DNA of 64,000 bases from Ridgeia piscesae (lineage: Eukaryota; Annelida; Polychaeta; Sabellida; Siboglinidae). The translations under genes and the position numbers were made by a program. Positions 47,321 to 60,322 of this stretch are shown here, one piece after another (position 1 is the stretch's first letter; the number at the start of each line of letters is the position of its first letter). The notes beneath the pieces were generated by a model. The model was not told the DNA's origin. It saw only the letters and a list, made by a program, of their open reading frames with translations, and searched no databases. The stretch lies in assembly GCA_025642075.2 (NCBI GenBank), contig JAODUO010000138.1, positions 62,001-126,000 on the forward strand. Direction: 5' to 3'.

Positions 47321-48108
47321 GTAGTTATGCTATAGATCTTTCTGGTACAGTCATGTGGCCCCAGCCACACATGCCGCCAGCCAGGTCACTGGCTCTACCT
47401 GCTGTATTCTAATGACCTGCATAATGCTCCATGATTTGTTACATTCTGCACAACTGTGAACACTGGCCATGAATGTTTGATGAATATGTCGAACGAAACT
47501 TTGTGCCTGTAATGAGTATGCATTTGTTCACGTTTTAACTACCAGGGTAGGACCTGCCTGTGAATATAATTTAACAAACGTGTTTTATCAAACCCTCCTT
47601 TCCTAATGTTTTTATTAATGTGCTGAGGCTAGGTTCACATGCTGTTGAATACATTAGCACTGCCTTAAAGCATGGTTGTTCTGTATTTTATATTATATAA
47701 ATATTTAATTTTTATTTATTTAAAGGAAACTTATAACTTCTCAGCTAGATTGTTTCATGTCAGCAAGATTCATGTTTTTTTAAGCAACCTGCCTCTTTCA
47801 CACATACATGATCTGAGATTTCAAATGATTTGGTACGGTTTTGTTCATCTTTGGCTACTCTACCTTCCTCGGTCCATGCATTTGTTGCACTTGTAGCTGA
47901 CAATGTACACCGAAGTCCACCTGCCCATCCTCAATTACCATTCCAACCAGGTACATAACTCCTTCGCATGACCAGCCCTCCCCTATCTTTGACTGCGTTT
48001 GAGATTACTGCGTATGTGTCATCTTCCTAAAACATCCATTCACGCTGATTGCATAAAATTCATCCTGTACTTGTGGGTGCAAAATATGAATTAACCTGTA
48101 ACATTTGA
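47321..48108. other. unannotated DNA
   Basis: No gene or array recognised. Confidence 0.5.
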
Positions 48109-48144
48109 GGTATCCAGACATTTCGGTAAAGGACACTTTGGTAA
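48109..48144 (+). mobile_element. solo terminal fragment of the Mutator-like element
   Basis: 36 bp beginning GGTATCCAGACATTTCGG and ending GGACACTTTGGTAA are identical to the left terminus at 37610-37645. Both flanks are unrelated to the first copy. The shared start point independently fixes that end of the element. Confidence 0.85.
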
Positions 48145-48742
48145 ATAAAGGCCACTCGCCAACCCTAACTTAAGTGTCATACCACAGCAGGCAGAAAGAC
48201 AAGCCCCTAGAAACTGGGCCAACCGCCTCTACACAGCAAGTATTTCTTTTTACAGCTTCATATTCCCCGCATGGCTCATTGCCAAAAACTGCAAACGATG
48301 CATGTTGCTAACGGCAGGAAGTCACATGTCTGGGATGGGAAATAAACAGCGACATTACAACAGGAATGTCTCTTAACCACCAGTGCCATGACTCCGTTGA
48401 TGTATGTGACATCTGCATATTGTCTGGAGCGAAGTATAACCAAAGAGCAAGCATACAAATTATATTTGAATAGCTCACTGTTCTGGTATGCAAGGAAACA
48501 CTGTTTCAAAGTTACTGTCCAGCTGTCAGAATCTGTTCAGAAACCAGTAGTTAAATAAATGCATGTGTGATGCTACTTCATTAATACTACATCGCCAAAT
48601 AAGCAGTGCATCAGTACTACACCTATGTTAGGTATATTAAATAATTAGTCATTACTGTTTTTTTATTGGGAACAGTGCCTGTATGCACATGTATAATTAC
48701 AAAAGTATTCAGAATCAACTTATTGGCTCCTTCACTCCCTCA
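48145..48742. other. unannotated DNA
   Basis: No gene recognised. Confidence 0.5.
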
Positions 48743-48788
48743 GCCAGCCGCCCGCCCGCCCGCCCGCCCGCCCGCCCGCCCGCCCGCC
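48743..48788. repeat. (CCCG)n microsatellite
   Basis: About ten GCCC units. Confidence 0.96.
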
Positions 48789-51063
48789 TGTCTGCCTTGA
48801 TCAAACTAACCATCTCTTTAGTAGGAGACATTTACAGTAGACGTGATTAATTTCAGCTCTAGTAACTACACTTTTACTGCTGACGTCACGAATCATGTTA
48901 TTGATAAGCAGCATAGTCTTTCAACTAAGTAGCAATGTATAATTTTTTTTATCTTATCCTTAAACTGAAGTACTTTGTGTATTTATTCTACGGTTTCTAC
49001 CATTGTTTCTCACATGAGTTTTCAGAAAAACCTCGGGTGAAATACTAGCATTACAACTACTAGACTTTGTGCCAGACAGTAGCTATTTTAGTGTCTTGAT
49101 GGTTTTAATGAAGAAGTCACCCGCAATGACAGCACTGCATGGACCACCACGTGTGCGTTCCAGCATGTTCCCGGGCTGGTCTACCTGCCCACAAGCATGC
49201 AGGCGCCAGTGTAAGACCGCTGAGTCGATGTAAACAAGTCAATATCTCAATGGAGTAAATTACGCCTGAGTGCACAGGCAGGGCAGCACAGGCAGATGTG
49301 GAGATACAACCGCCCTTGCACCCCCCCACTATCACCCTCCTCATCTACCGCCATCTACTGCCCCTCTGTGAAGAAACAAGTCCAAGTATGTATATGACAA
49401 AGCCCTCCTCAGGTGCCCACCTAATTACCTTAGGTCAGCGAACTGGTTCAGATCTATTTGACCTAGAACAAGGACAATTGATAGCTTACTAGATTGATGA
49501 CGAGCCATAAACCCAATTCTGACTGTTACTCCTACACCGTGTGCCACCCTCCTGGCATGGTGGGATGTCAAGTGCAATAAATCCAAGCCATCCCTGGTTG
49601 CCTACAGGATACCAATTGATCATTTACTCCAAGTCAGCCCAGTTCTATTCTTATATTCTATGTAGGCCACAGTTCATCGGACTATCAGGTAGTAAGTCCA
49701 TTTCAAAAGTTCCTATCTAAATTAGAAGTTCCTTGTTTTTATTCATGCATCCATTAATTTTGAACAGTGTTAATCATGAATTGCAGTAAACAAGTCTAAC
49801 AACTGTGAGGCTAAGGGTACCTGACACAGTTCATGCTATCCTTCTGCGAGATTTTGTCACTGATATACAATCAACGATAACATATATTTCCGCTTATGTG
49901 CACAAACACAAACACGCATACAATTCTCCACCCAAACAGGGCATCTGCTGGTTCTATGAGGCTGCCATTCTGGCAGTCTGGCACCTTCTACAGAAAACAA
50001 TGTCACCTTGAACACAGTCCTCTCACACAATAGGAGAGCTACGTTTGTTGTTTCACGACAGACAATTCCACAAGGTTATTCAAGGCAGACGGCTTGCTGG
50101 GTCAAAGAATTCCTTCACTGACATTGTCAATAGGTTGAAAAGCCTACGATTTGAAGTGTTGTACAGCAGATCAGCTGAGGGTATCAACTTTAAAAACTAT
50201 GGCCCAGTTTGCAGGAGACCAACCAGATACACAGCCTGTATATTGACAAGCAAAAGATGTCCTCACTGAAACCATTATGACTGCATAGCCCCCACACCTT
50301 TAACTAGCTTAGATGTTTCATGACACAGATTTTTCCACAGTTTACAAATCACAGTAAAAAGCTTTGACAGCCACGTCTGTAGGCTGTGAGCATCAGCAGT
50401 TTGCTGTACGGCACAGTGTAAACAAACCTATTAATTAGTGTGTTTTATTCTAAACCAAAATAGCTTCTAAATGTATTACATTCTTATCAAGGATACACTT
50501 TTAAGTGACTACTATTCTAAAAGATGGGCCAGGTTGGAAGTTGGACCTGTTTCTAACCATGAGGCAGTATTACATGAACCAAAAATATACAATTTATAAT
50601 TATTATGGCTTTTTATGCAACTTGTCAACAAACCCACAAATTTAAGAAAGTTGGGTCCCTGCACGCCTTTACTAATTTGTCAATTGTCTGTGACAATCAA
50701 ATGCCATATTCATGAATGTATCGAGACTTACAAGGAATAAAGCATACCTCTGAATTTACATCATTGGCTCTTCAAAGCTGATTACTTTCAGTCAGTTGTT
50801 CATTCCTGAAACCAGATAACACTTCATTATCAAACCACGCACCTAATGAATTAACTTTTTCAAGCAAAACTTAAATGTAAATTATCATAAAACATGTACT
50901 TAAAAATATATAAATAAATATCGTCAACATCCTCTCAAATCACAATCATATTGGAATGGTCAGCAATATTAACTATTAAAATATTTAAAAATAATAAATT
51001 TCCATTTTGTTTATATAATACACCAGAATAAAGGTAACATTACAACACCGAGAAATATGTAAT
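48789..51063. other. unannotated DNA
   Basis: No supported gene. A perfect CRE palindrome TGACGTCA occurs at about 48882-48889. A CTCF-like motif CGCCATCTACTGC lies at 49349-49361. Frames of 60-75 codons resemble no family. Confidence 0.5.
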
Positions 51064-51403
51064 ACTCATTGTGTAACCAAAAACAAACAGACTGAATACC
51101 TGAAATTAGTTGTAGAGCTTCACAAACTTAGTGACAAATCACTTATCAACAGACATGACTAAACATTGTCAAAACAATTTAATACGATCTTATCTGTGCG
51201 CCTTCTTTGCTTCTTATGCAAGTTTCAACAACAACTCATTGTGTAACCAAAAACAAACAGACTGAATACCTGAAATTAGTTGTAGAGCTTCACAAACTTA
51301 GTGACAAATCACTTATCAACAGACATGACTAAACATTGTCAAAACAATTTAATACGATCTTATCTGTGCGCCTTCTTTGCTTCTTATGCAAGTTTCAACA
51401 ACG
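51064..51403. repeat. exact 170-bp direct tandem duplication
   Basis: Copies 51064-51233 and 51234-51403 are identical as far as I can read. The second is followed by unique sequence. Confidence 0.95.
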
Positions 51404-52035
51404 CACAGTCATATGACAGACTGTCTGCTCATGTGACCGTTTGTGAGTCAAGCACACATGACCTAAGGAAGTTGGATTGCCACAACCAAAGACTGGTTCT
51501 TATATCATTTAAACTGTCGACAATCAACAATTTAAAAGTGAAACAAGACACACTGTACAGGACCAGATTTTTGCCAGTCACATATGTTTTGGTGGAAATA
51601 TGGATGTTAATGCAGAGTTTACAAACTTGAAATGTGTCTGATGACCAGAAATGGACTTGAAACACACATGTGACACCATTTCCACTTAATTTTGAGGCAT
51701 AACTGACAACATCTATGGAAGACATTTTTTGCTCCTTCATTTTTACCCATCCACCCATATTTCTACCCATTCACAACAGGTTTTTACTCGTCCAAATGAC
51801 AGGTCTCTGCATGAAGCTATGCACACACATATATTTTAACTGAAACTTCAAGTGAACATTTATTTCTTTACCATTTCATATGGCTACCATTGTGATGTAG
51901 AACATCTTATTTCAACGTCATACACAATTATCATAACTGTACATAAATGTGTGTATATGAATCATAAAAATGTCAAACATTAAAGCAATTTCTACAGCAT
52001 TATTATTTTCTAAATCCCATCGTACTATTCCTGCA
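51404..52035. other. unannotated DNA
   Basis: Overlapping short frames on both strands, none recognisable. Confidence 0.5.
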
Positions 52036-52210
52036 AAGGCGCCACCTTGTGAGTGCTGAGACATGACCTTGTCAACGACCTTGTCAACGCTGCTCTCGCG
52101 GACCGGCACAAAGGTCACTGTTCCACGCACAACCCTCGAGAGAAAGCTCGAACGTGAAACAGGGACGGCTGTGGCAGTCAACCGCAGTGTCATCGCAAAC
52201 ATTCGTCATT
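52036..52210. other. CpG-bearing segment, possible dispersed-repeat copy or exon
   Basis: CpG-richer than its flanks and open in a minus frame (52202-51918, 94 codons) and a plus frame (52063-52281, 72 codons). It contains the motif GGTCACTGTTCCACGCAC, which has relatives at 52340, 53243 and 54510, and a CTCF-like CGCCACCTTGTGA at 52040-52052. No splice-supported model could be built. Confidence 0.35.
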
Positions 52211-54170
52211 CCTTTTCCCGTTCTTCTTTCCTTCAGTTTGTTCACTTCATTTCTAAATATTTAATAATGATCAAACTATAAGTTTCATTTGACGACTCTG
52301 GCTAGAGCTGTATCTCTGGGGTGCACAAAGTACTACAGAGGTCACTATCTTACGCACAACATAATCAAAGCCATGTTTATGCATCAGATAGTAACATTTG
52401 TAGTGCCCAATCCCCCTTCTTGTTGCTACATCTTCTTCAATCTGCCATCAGATTCCTTTCCGAACCCAGATTCTCAGAGTAGGTCATGATTACAATACTA
52501 CTGCGAAGTTAACATGCGAATGAAAGTTACAAATTCTGACTTCTACACAGACATAAATGTAATGTTGAATACAAACAATTTAAATAACAAAGCATATTCA
52601 TCTTTGTAGTTTTTAACACAAAACAAAAATGTAAACTATACAGAATATTTTTTTCAAAACTCCAAGATTTGCTGGTTTTGTAAAAAATCACTTACTTTGA
52701 AGAATATGTTCTGCTCCAAAGTGAATTTCTTACACACACAAAATTGTAAACTGTTACTGTTAGCAGTAGATATTAGATATATTATAATATATATAACAAG
52801 TCTTCCCTCTCTCTCCACATAAGCACACACACTGTATCACTAATGGTTACATTCTGCAGACACAACTGATACAATGTGTTCTTTCACACAGCAGCTCACA
52901 CTGGAATTGGGTCAATTGTGTGGTTGGATGATTGTTTGATTGGTTCAACTGTTGGTTGGTTGGGTGGGTGGTTGGATGGGTGGGTGAGCTGTATGTTTGA
53001 ATGGTTGGTTGGTACTGAATGCTGTATTTTCACATTGACAGCTATAAATAGATGAACCTGCATCTCCTGTGTGCCACCTGCCTGTTATGTAGGTGAACAT
53101 TATGTCATCCAATGATGAAATGCATCCAACGGCAACGCCCTATGACTGTCTATGTGTATGAGCCACCTCTCCTGTCGCCTCACTTGTTGGCCTGGGTATA
53201 CCCCTCATCCTCATGTCCTTGTGGACAACCACGTAGTTTGCTGGATCACGCACAACAGTATCATATGGTGTCATGTTTGTGTGTGAAACAGCTAAATGGG
53301 TGATTGTCTAGAGTGAAATGTAGCACAATTTCACACAGTCAACAGCTACATCGATTCTTGCGTCAATGAAGTCAGGACGTCTCGGGAATAGCTGCATGGC
53401 TACGTGGACATTTGCTTTCATCCCACGTGTATATTGCGTTGGTTTCTTGCTGATTCTTGACAGCGCAGACCACGAGAAAGTCTGCAGGCGTGTAACGAGG
53501 GACTATTAGCGAGCAACTGTCTAGACATAAGTGAAGGAGACTCACTGAGGACACATGCTGGCATTAGATATTGCTTCACTGCACTCGTATGTACCAAGTC
53601 CTATATGAAATATTGAAAATGTGCTACCCGTTTATGTCGTTTTGCTGACATGATAATATTGTGTACTTGTTTTAGTTTTATTGTATTATATTGATATTTA
53701 CTATCAAAACTATTTTGTTTCATGACAACTGCTTTTTATTTTCTGACAAACATGTTTATTATGTATTTGTTTAATACAATTATTGTGTTATTCGGTGTTG
53801 CTTAAATCAGTTAACTTATTTAGTGTAGGCCTATACAGTATACATCCAAATGACTTGTCAGACTAAGATGGTGTTGTCTCTTCCATGTCATCCAGGTCAT
53901 AGTCCACTCTGTGTCAGCCATAATAACAACATCACCTGGCTAGCCTATATATAGCACTGTCTATGTAGGCTCTTTATAGCTCAGCTACTGCCACTGGTGT
54001 GGTTGTAATATCAAAACTGTTTGTTTTTGCACACATGTATGTTGTTATGTATAATGATAAAATTATATGCATTTTCCTTTTTCAGTTCAATTGTGTAAGC
54101 ACTATTTAATTTATTGTATGGCAGCATACACGTGTTATAGATTTCCCCCGGCCCTGATCTGGGACTATGA
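52211..54170. other. unannotated DNA
   Basis: Includes a degenerate TTGG/GGTGGG-rich patch at about 52908-53013 and two further copies of the ACGCACAAC-centred motif (52340-52360, 53243-53256). No gene supported. Confidence 0.45.
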
Positions 54171-54179
54171 CTATGTCTG

Positions 54180-54322
54180 CCCTGTGCTATGCCTGTGCTA
54201 TGCCTGTGCTATGCCTGTGCTATGCCTGTGCTATGCCTGTGCTATGCCTGTGCTATGCCTGTGCTATGCCTGTGCTATGCCTGATGCTATGCCTATGCTA
54301 TGCCTATGCTATGCCTATGCCA
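54180..54322. repeat. 11-bp tandem repeat, about 13 copies
   Basis: TGTGCTATGCC units, changing to TATGCTATGCC-like variants at the right end. Confidence 0.95.
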
Positions 54323-54377
54323 TGGGCGTCCTTCCTCTGCCTCTGAAATGGGTAAGCTAATGGATGTCCTGATGGTG

Positions 54378-54840
54378 TCACGCATCTGGCAGACGTTGAC
54401 GTAATCCGGGCCTAGGTTCAAGATCAAGTAAAAGCAGCATCAGTGCCGGTGGGCGTATAGCTAGAGAGGTTGCGGCGACTATCGCGACTCGGGCACCCAC
54501 TTCTACATTGGTCGCTGTCTCACGCACAACGCTATCCGATGCACGCTTGCGCGTGGGACGGCGGCGGATGTGGTAGCCAAACGAACCCGTTTCCCGGGGG
54601 TTCGCACACATGGCGGTGGGAAGGATGCCTGTCTGGTCGCCGTAGCAACCCTTAGAAAACAGCGAGGGCGCATCCGTCTTCACCTGGCAGTTCGTCGTCA
54701 GCAACGCACCGCGCGGATAAAAAAAACATCGTCGACTGGTTTGGGACGGTTGAATCATATCACCCTCAGCACCCGGGATCGGGTTCAAACCAGATGTGGC
54801 GGGAACCAGGCAAATACACTCAACTGAATGTAGGCCCTAA
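54378..54840. repeat. candidate dispersed repeat with tRNA-like 3' part
   Basis: CpG-rich. It ends with CACCCGGGATCGGGTTCAAA and CCAGATGTGGCGGGAACCAG, a B-box-like (GGTTCAAACC) module as found in tRNA-derived SINEs. A 136-codon minus frame spans it without a recognisable domain. Its central motif (54510-54530) is shared with three sites at 52-53 kb. Repeat rather than gene is my preferred reading. Confidence 0.4.
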
Positions 54841-55080
54841 TCACCGTGTGGGCCTAATGATTCTGAAAAGCGTAATTTGTCGTTGACTTTGCCTCTGTGT
54901 AGTGACTAGTGTGGCTTTGAATCCGGCTTTTTTCTTTTTTTACTCCAAATTACGTTTCGATTTCACCAGTCCGCGGCGCAGGCGAAATATCCGTGAAAAT
55001 AAAAAATACTTGCGAAACACGTTTTCCTGTTATAACTTGTTGGCACAATAGTAAATCCATACTCACTGTTTCATTCCCAT
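54841..55080. other. unannotated DNA
   Basis: Nothing recognised. Confidence 0.45.
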
Positions 55081-55700
55081 CTCGTATTAGGTAATACAAT
55101 CCGAGCGACAAGGAGCACATGGCGGTGCATGTCATGCACGTCCGACACAGAAAATCTACAGCGCGCGAAAATGCACGCGACGACGCATTTATATGTACTG
55201 GGAACCTCCGGTGACCTTAGGAGGGAATCCTCTGCTCGCTGGCACGTTGGAGAATCACGGGTATCCCCACGCATGGCTTTCACGGTCCACCCGCGTAGAT
55301 CTTATCTAACTCGCATGTACGCTAGGAAGGGTTGACAGCTTCGACTGCGGCGGTCTACGCCGGGCATCTAGTTTTACTGTTCCAATGACGACGTTTTGTT
55401 TACGTTCGTCGCGCTTTGTAGCGGCGCTCGTGGCGCGTATACGTGCGCCTGGTCACGTTATAAACATAGCTGACGTCACCGGGAGGCGTTCCCCGCGTTG
55501 CCGCGTGCTGCTATTTACGGTCGACGATCGACCGCATTTTCTTTGATGAACGAGCACCTATCACCGAGGCTCTCTGACGAGGCTCTGTGACGAGGCGAGG
55601 GGGTTCACCTCGCAACCTTCATGTTGCTGTCGTACGCGTGGCGATCACACTGGACATCAATAAGAGCATAAACACGCGAGACCCCCGGCTGTGGACATGT
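55081..55700. promoter_or_regulatory. CpG-island-like candidate promoter
   Basis: CpG is very dense: I count 19 CpGs in 55381-55500, whereas many 60-bp lines between 26 and 52 kb have none or one. It contains TATAAA (55459-55464) and a perfect CRE TGACGTCA (55471-55478). No adjacent coding exon is recognised. The strand is undetermined. Confidence 0.4.
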
Positions 55701-58700
55701 CCCATAGGTCACTGTTGATTGTCCTATAATAGGTATAGGACTATACTCACCACGGTAGGCCTGTTGTGGAATGCTGGTAGGCCGCTGTGCCTATCATGTA
55801 TCACAGGCGTTGGAACATGGTGAATATTGATTGGGTGGCCTGAGGCAACCCAATAACCCCGATATTCACCCCTCCACCGGAGACACGCTAAAATACTCGC
55901 ATTCGATCAGACAATGAACATCCTAAAATCCACCCGTTTCCCTAAATCTTGCGGGGCTAATCCCATATACAGCCCGCTAATTTACTGGTGGGCAGCGCCC
56001 CCCCCCCCGGACGCCTAAATGCGTACCATAATAGTCATAGTTGAAGTCACTGTCAAATTTGTTTTGGTTACAAAGGGAGCACCATCCCCAGTCCTATTGG
56101 CCTAGTCTATTTTCATCGTGTGTCATGTAATTTTAATTGTCTCCTTTAGTGTCAGGCGACTTTATTGTGTGTCCTGACAGCAACATTTTCAAACGAACAC
56201 CAGTGTAGTCTTTAGACGCGGGCAAGTTTGTTTCATAAAAAGGCATGCTGTAGCGACTGACCCGTCGCAATGATGCAACGATGGAACCGCACTACTATTT
56301 CTAAACGACAGCAAAGGGAAAATTACCATTTACCCCCCGCATATTTTTTTTCTCCGCACGTTTCTGCAACATTCACAACACCGAAGCTGATAGTTTTGTC
56401 TAATTGTAAACCAACGCGTTTCCGTTTCCTGTGGTGGCCATTTTATTAGAAGAAAAAAAGTCATTAAATTATGTTTGCTGCGACCGCATGCTAAGTGTAT
56501 GATCAGACCTGCATGCTGCTCCATTTGGATAGCTCTGTAGTTATTACTCTTATTTCCCAGCCACAATTTTATAGCCGCGTTTGTCTCAAAATAGAATGTT
56601 TTGCAATATAGAACGTTGTGGTCGAATTGGCAAACTCGTTTTTAGAAATAAATATCAACTATTAAACTACCTTTGCGACACTCTTTCCACTGTAATTGTA
56701 TTCGGCGGTGGCGGAGTTGCACAACTATTAGGCCTAAATGCGGCGCCGTCTCATTCAAAACGCCACTGCCGTGTCAGTTGTAGCCGTAGTGTGCACTGTT
56801 ATACATAAGAGGACAAAAAGGTTTTTTTGGCTATCGTTGCCCTCTATTTATTTACCAATATTACATTAATTGCTGGACATAATAATTACTATTAGATTTC
56901 AACTGCTGTAGTTTTTGAACGCAGCTTTCTGAGACAACCCCATAAATGAGCGCGGGACGTTCTTGTTTTACTCTAGAAGTGTCTGGTGTAAATATGTGTC
57001 TGGTGTAAATATGTCTGGTGTCAATATGACTCGCCGTGTTTACTTCTGCGACGTGCCACGTTGTTCTCATAGACTCTGGGACGTTCGACCTGTTTAACTG
57101 CCGGGACAATAACAGTGACGATGGCGGATAACACATCACCCACTGTCACGACCTTGCATGACTTGTTGACAACTCGACAGCCTACTAGGGCACTTTAATT
57201 TTACATACAATTTGGCGCGGTGCGCTGCCTAAGTGGCTGCAATTCAATAGGCTCTGCAGTCACGTGGTGTTCTCTCCACGCTCTTTTTACCTGCCGTCGT
57301 GGCTCTGGTAATTTAGCGTGTCGCATTCCTGCTCATTTAGACCAGGTAGTTCTTTTTACGATAACCAAATGTCGGTTTGCCATCGAATAGTGTAATTTAA
57401 TATGTAGGTTAAGTAGGACCACTCGCGTCTTGACGCCTGTAGACTGCATGTATGCCCTTACTGTTTAAGGTCTACCAAGTAGGCCTACAAGTTATTGGGT
57501 TTTAGGGGCCTCTACTTCTACCAGCGTCGTTAACTGTCGTAACAGTAACACCAATAGGATTTATGCGCGTCTAAGGTCGAGGGTCGTATTTGTGGGCCGT
57601 GACGGAACATAGGCGCATCCTTTTATCTATAGAACTAGAATGACGGCGATGCACGGCCTACTGTTTGATTTGTTGTGCTTCGTAACAACGGCCGACATAT
57701 TTGAATTTGTTTTCGTAATAATGTATACGTGGGCTCTTTACTTTGTGCACCATGAACCAATAACTTAACTGTTTATTCCTGTGAGTTTTTTAGTTGTAGA
57801 AATGTATTTTGTTGTTCTTTTTTGTCCCTAAGGCCTGTGTGAGATTGGATTCCGTTTGTTTCTATTCCCATCACTCGTTCCATTTCACCGACATCTTCTC
57901 CTCCCGTGTCCACTCTTGACCTACAGGCTTCCTGTCGACGTCTGTAGGTCCTGTCCTCCACCCCGAGGCCGTGCGCTCTCTTGATAGCAACCCCTTCAAT
58001 TTGTTCAACCCAAACTCCTAAATGACTGGCGTCCTCTTGCCGCTCTCACCTATCACAACCCACACCCCAGCTCTCTGTTGTAGGGTCTCTATATAGAACA
58101 GGAATACTTTCAGTACAACGAATCATGGGCTGGAGCCTGGGACATACAACGGCTAGCAAATAAGACTTGCTTCTGTCGACGGATGAGATTAGACGAGATA
58201 AACGGACCGGTGTGCGGTTACCGATATTCTAAAAGTGCAAGGCCGTCAACCGTGAGCGGCGAGGCACACGAACGGACCAGTCACGCACAGGCTTGTTTAT
58301 CACTTGCGCTCGCTGCGCTGGTAGCCCTAGAGAGTAGGTTAGGTGCACAACAAGAACCACACCGTGTAACATCTGCATCCGAATCTCGTTAGAAGTAGGT
58401 GCACAGATCTACAGATAAATTAAATGTAAATGTGTCATGACAGAAATATCGGACAAGCATTGTAACTCACTTGTGGTGTGACGCCGAGGCACAATTGTAA
58501 GCTATGCTCTGTGACTTAAGTCAGCATCACCTTTGTGCATCACCGCGTGCTTGTCTAATAGTATTAAGTGCGTCTGTTTTATTTTATTTACAGTCCAGTG
58601 TTTTCTTTTAAACGACACGCACACGCACACATGCGCGCGCGCACGCACACGAACACACACAGCATACGCGCGCGCACAAATGGACGCACGCACTTGTAAG

Positions 58701-59900
58701 GACCAAGGACGGTACAGCTATGAAGCAAAATTCCCCAATATTATCCTCTCATCGCGCACCAGGGGCGCTGCTGATCACATTAGTTGCAATAAAATGATAC
58801 CGCCATTCACACTCAATGTTCCATAGACAATCGTAGCTCACAACACATGTAACATGTCGGAAAATGAAGTAGCAAGTTACTTATTAAATACAGTAAACGC
58901 TACCGTTCAGCCGCTTGTGAGAATAGTCAAACGGTAGTTAATTTGGGACTCTAGTAGGGTAGACTGGGGCACGGAGCCCTCTTAAGGGAAATGGGCAAAG
59001 CTATTCAAACACGTGTCATTTTACGTCATTGTGGTACGGCTGGGTCGAAGGATTGTTGTGTGGTTGGCTCAATCACGTATTATCAACGAATTATTGATAC
59101 TTAACAGCACTTTTTAATAATAATTACTTAAATAGTTTGTGGAAAATGACGGCTTCGGGAATCTAAATGCCCCACATAAAGTCCCATAGAATAAAATACG
59201 AATATCGAAATGAAAAAGACTCGTCAGAATATGAAAATGGAGTGTTTGTTTTATGACATTACTGTCCTCATTACTAAAAGTAGGTATCAGTAGTGTGTTG
59301 TTTTGTCACTATCAGATACATAGGCGACTTTGCTACAATAATTCAAGGTATGTAAGTGTACGCATCTGTCAGTGGACACCGCCCTTTGTCACTGTCGTAC
59401 TCAAGTGTGGACAAGTAAAATTCGGCAGTCCTGTCTACGTCCATCGGGGACCGCTTCTGGTAGGCCCTACACGTGTCATTGCAGCCCCCTCCTAGTCCTA
59501 CTCATTATGAACGGCTCGCCACACGTGGTCTGCCCCCTTCCTCATTGGTTTACCGCACTTTTAATGGGAAAGGAGAGGTGGAATTTTATTACGCGGCAAT
59601 AGCCAGGGTAATAATTACTAATACGAATCGAAATTAGCAAGTTTTTTTCCTTCAAATATTCAGCTTATAAATAAATATCAATAATAAGCGTGAAACACCG
59701 TATATGTAATGTTGTCGTCGGAACGTATATTTTTGTTCGGCCTGGGGCCTAGGCTATGACCCCTGCACTTCAGTTCCCATCGACGAACATAGTGCACCGT
59801 GACATTACCTAAAACAATCGATATTTTTATGCAACATCTACGAGACTCTCGAGAGTGTTTAGCGAGCATTTCTACATCGTAGCCAGGGTAAGATTTATCG
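55701..59900. other. CpG-retaining DNA without a recognised gene
   Basis: CpG stays moderately frequent. Includes a poly-C run (55996-56009), three short GTCTGGTGTAAATAT-type repeats near 56990-57030, a Z-DNA-prone CA/CG tract (58616-58690) and a partial CTCF-like CACCAGGGGCGCTG (about 58757-58770). Frames of 60-92 codons exist on both strands without recognisable domains. Confidence 0.45.
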
Positions 59901-59902
59901 GT

Positions 59903-60170
59903 CTCTCCCTCCCTCCCTCCCTCCCTCCCTCCCTCCCTCCCTCCCTCCCTCCCTCCCCTCCCTCCCTCCCTCCCTCCCTCCCTCCTCCCTCCCTCCCTCC
60001 CTCCCTCCTCCCTCCCTCCCTCCCTCCCCTCCCTCCCTCCCTCCCTCCCTCCCTCCCCCCCCCTCCCTCCCTCCCCTCCCTCCCTCCCTCCCTCCCTCCC
60101 TCCCTCCCTCCCTCCCTCCCTCCCTCCCTCCTCCCTCCTCCTCCCTCCCTCCCTCCCTCCCCTCCCTCTA
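59903..60170. repeat. (CCCT)n tract
   Basis: About 265 bp of CCCT units with small slips (CTCCTCC, CCCCC). The plus strand is pure pyrimidine. Confidence 0.98.
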
Positions 60171-60173
60171 TTT

Positions 60174-60174
60174 C

Positions 60175-60236
<62 letters not shown>

Positions 60237-60248
60237 ATATATATATTT

Positions 60249-60320
<72 letters not shown>
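60174..60320. repeat. (TA)n tract with short interruptions
   Basis: About 145 bp of TA repeat broken by TTAT, TTTTG and a few G. Directly follows the (CCCT)n tract. Confidence 0.97.

Positions 60321-60322
<2 letters not shown>

Noticed and set aside
51918..52202. 94-codon minus frame as a definite exon
   Set aside because: Some stretches look protein-like, but no clean acceptor/donor pair gives a phase-consistent exon and the plus strand is also open. Kept only as an uncertain CpG-bearing segment.
54378..54788. 136-codon minus frame
   Set aside because: Lies in a CpG-rich, tRNA-like repeat candidate. No recognisable domain, and open frames on both strands are expected from the composition.
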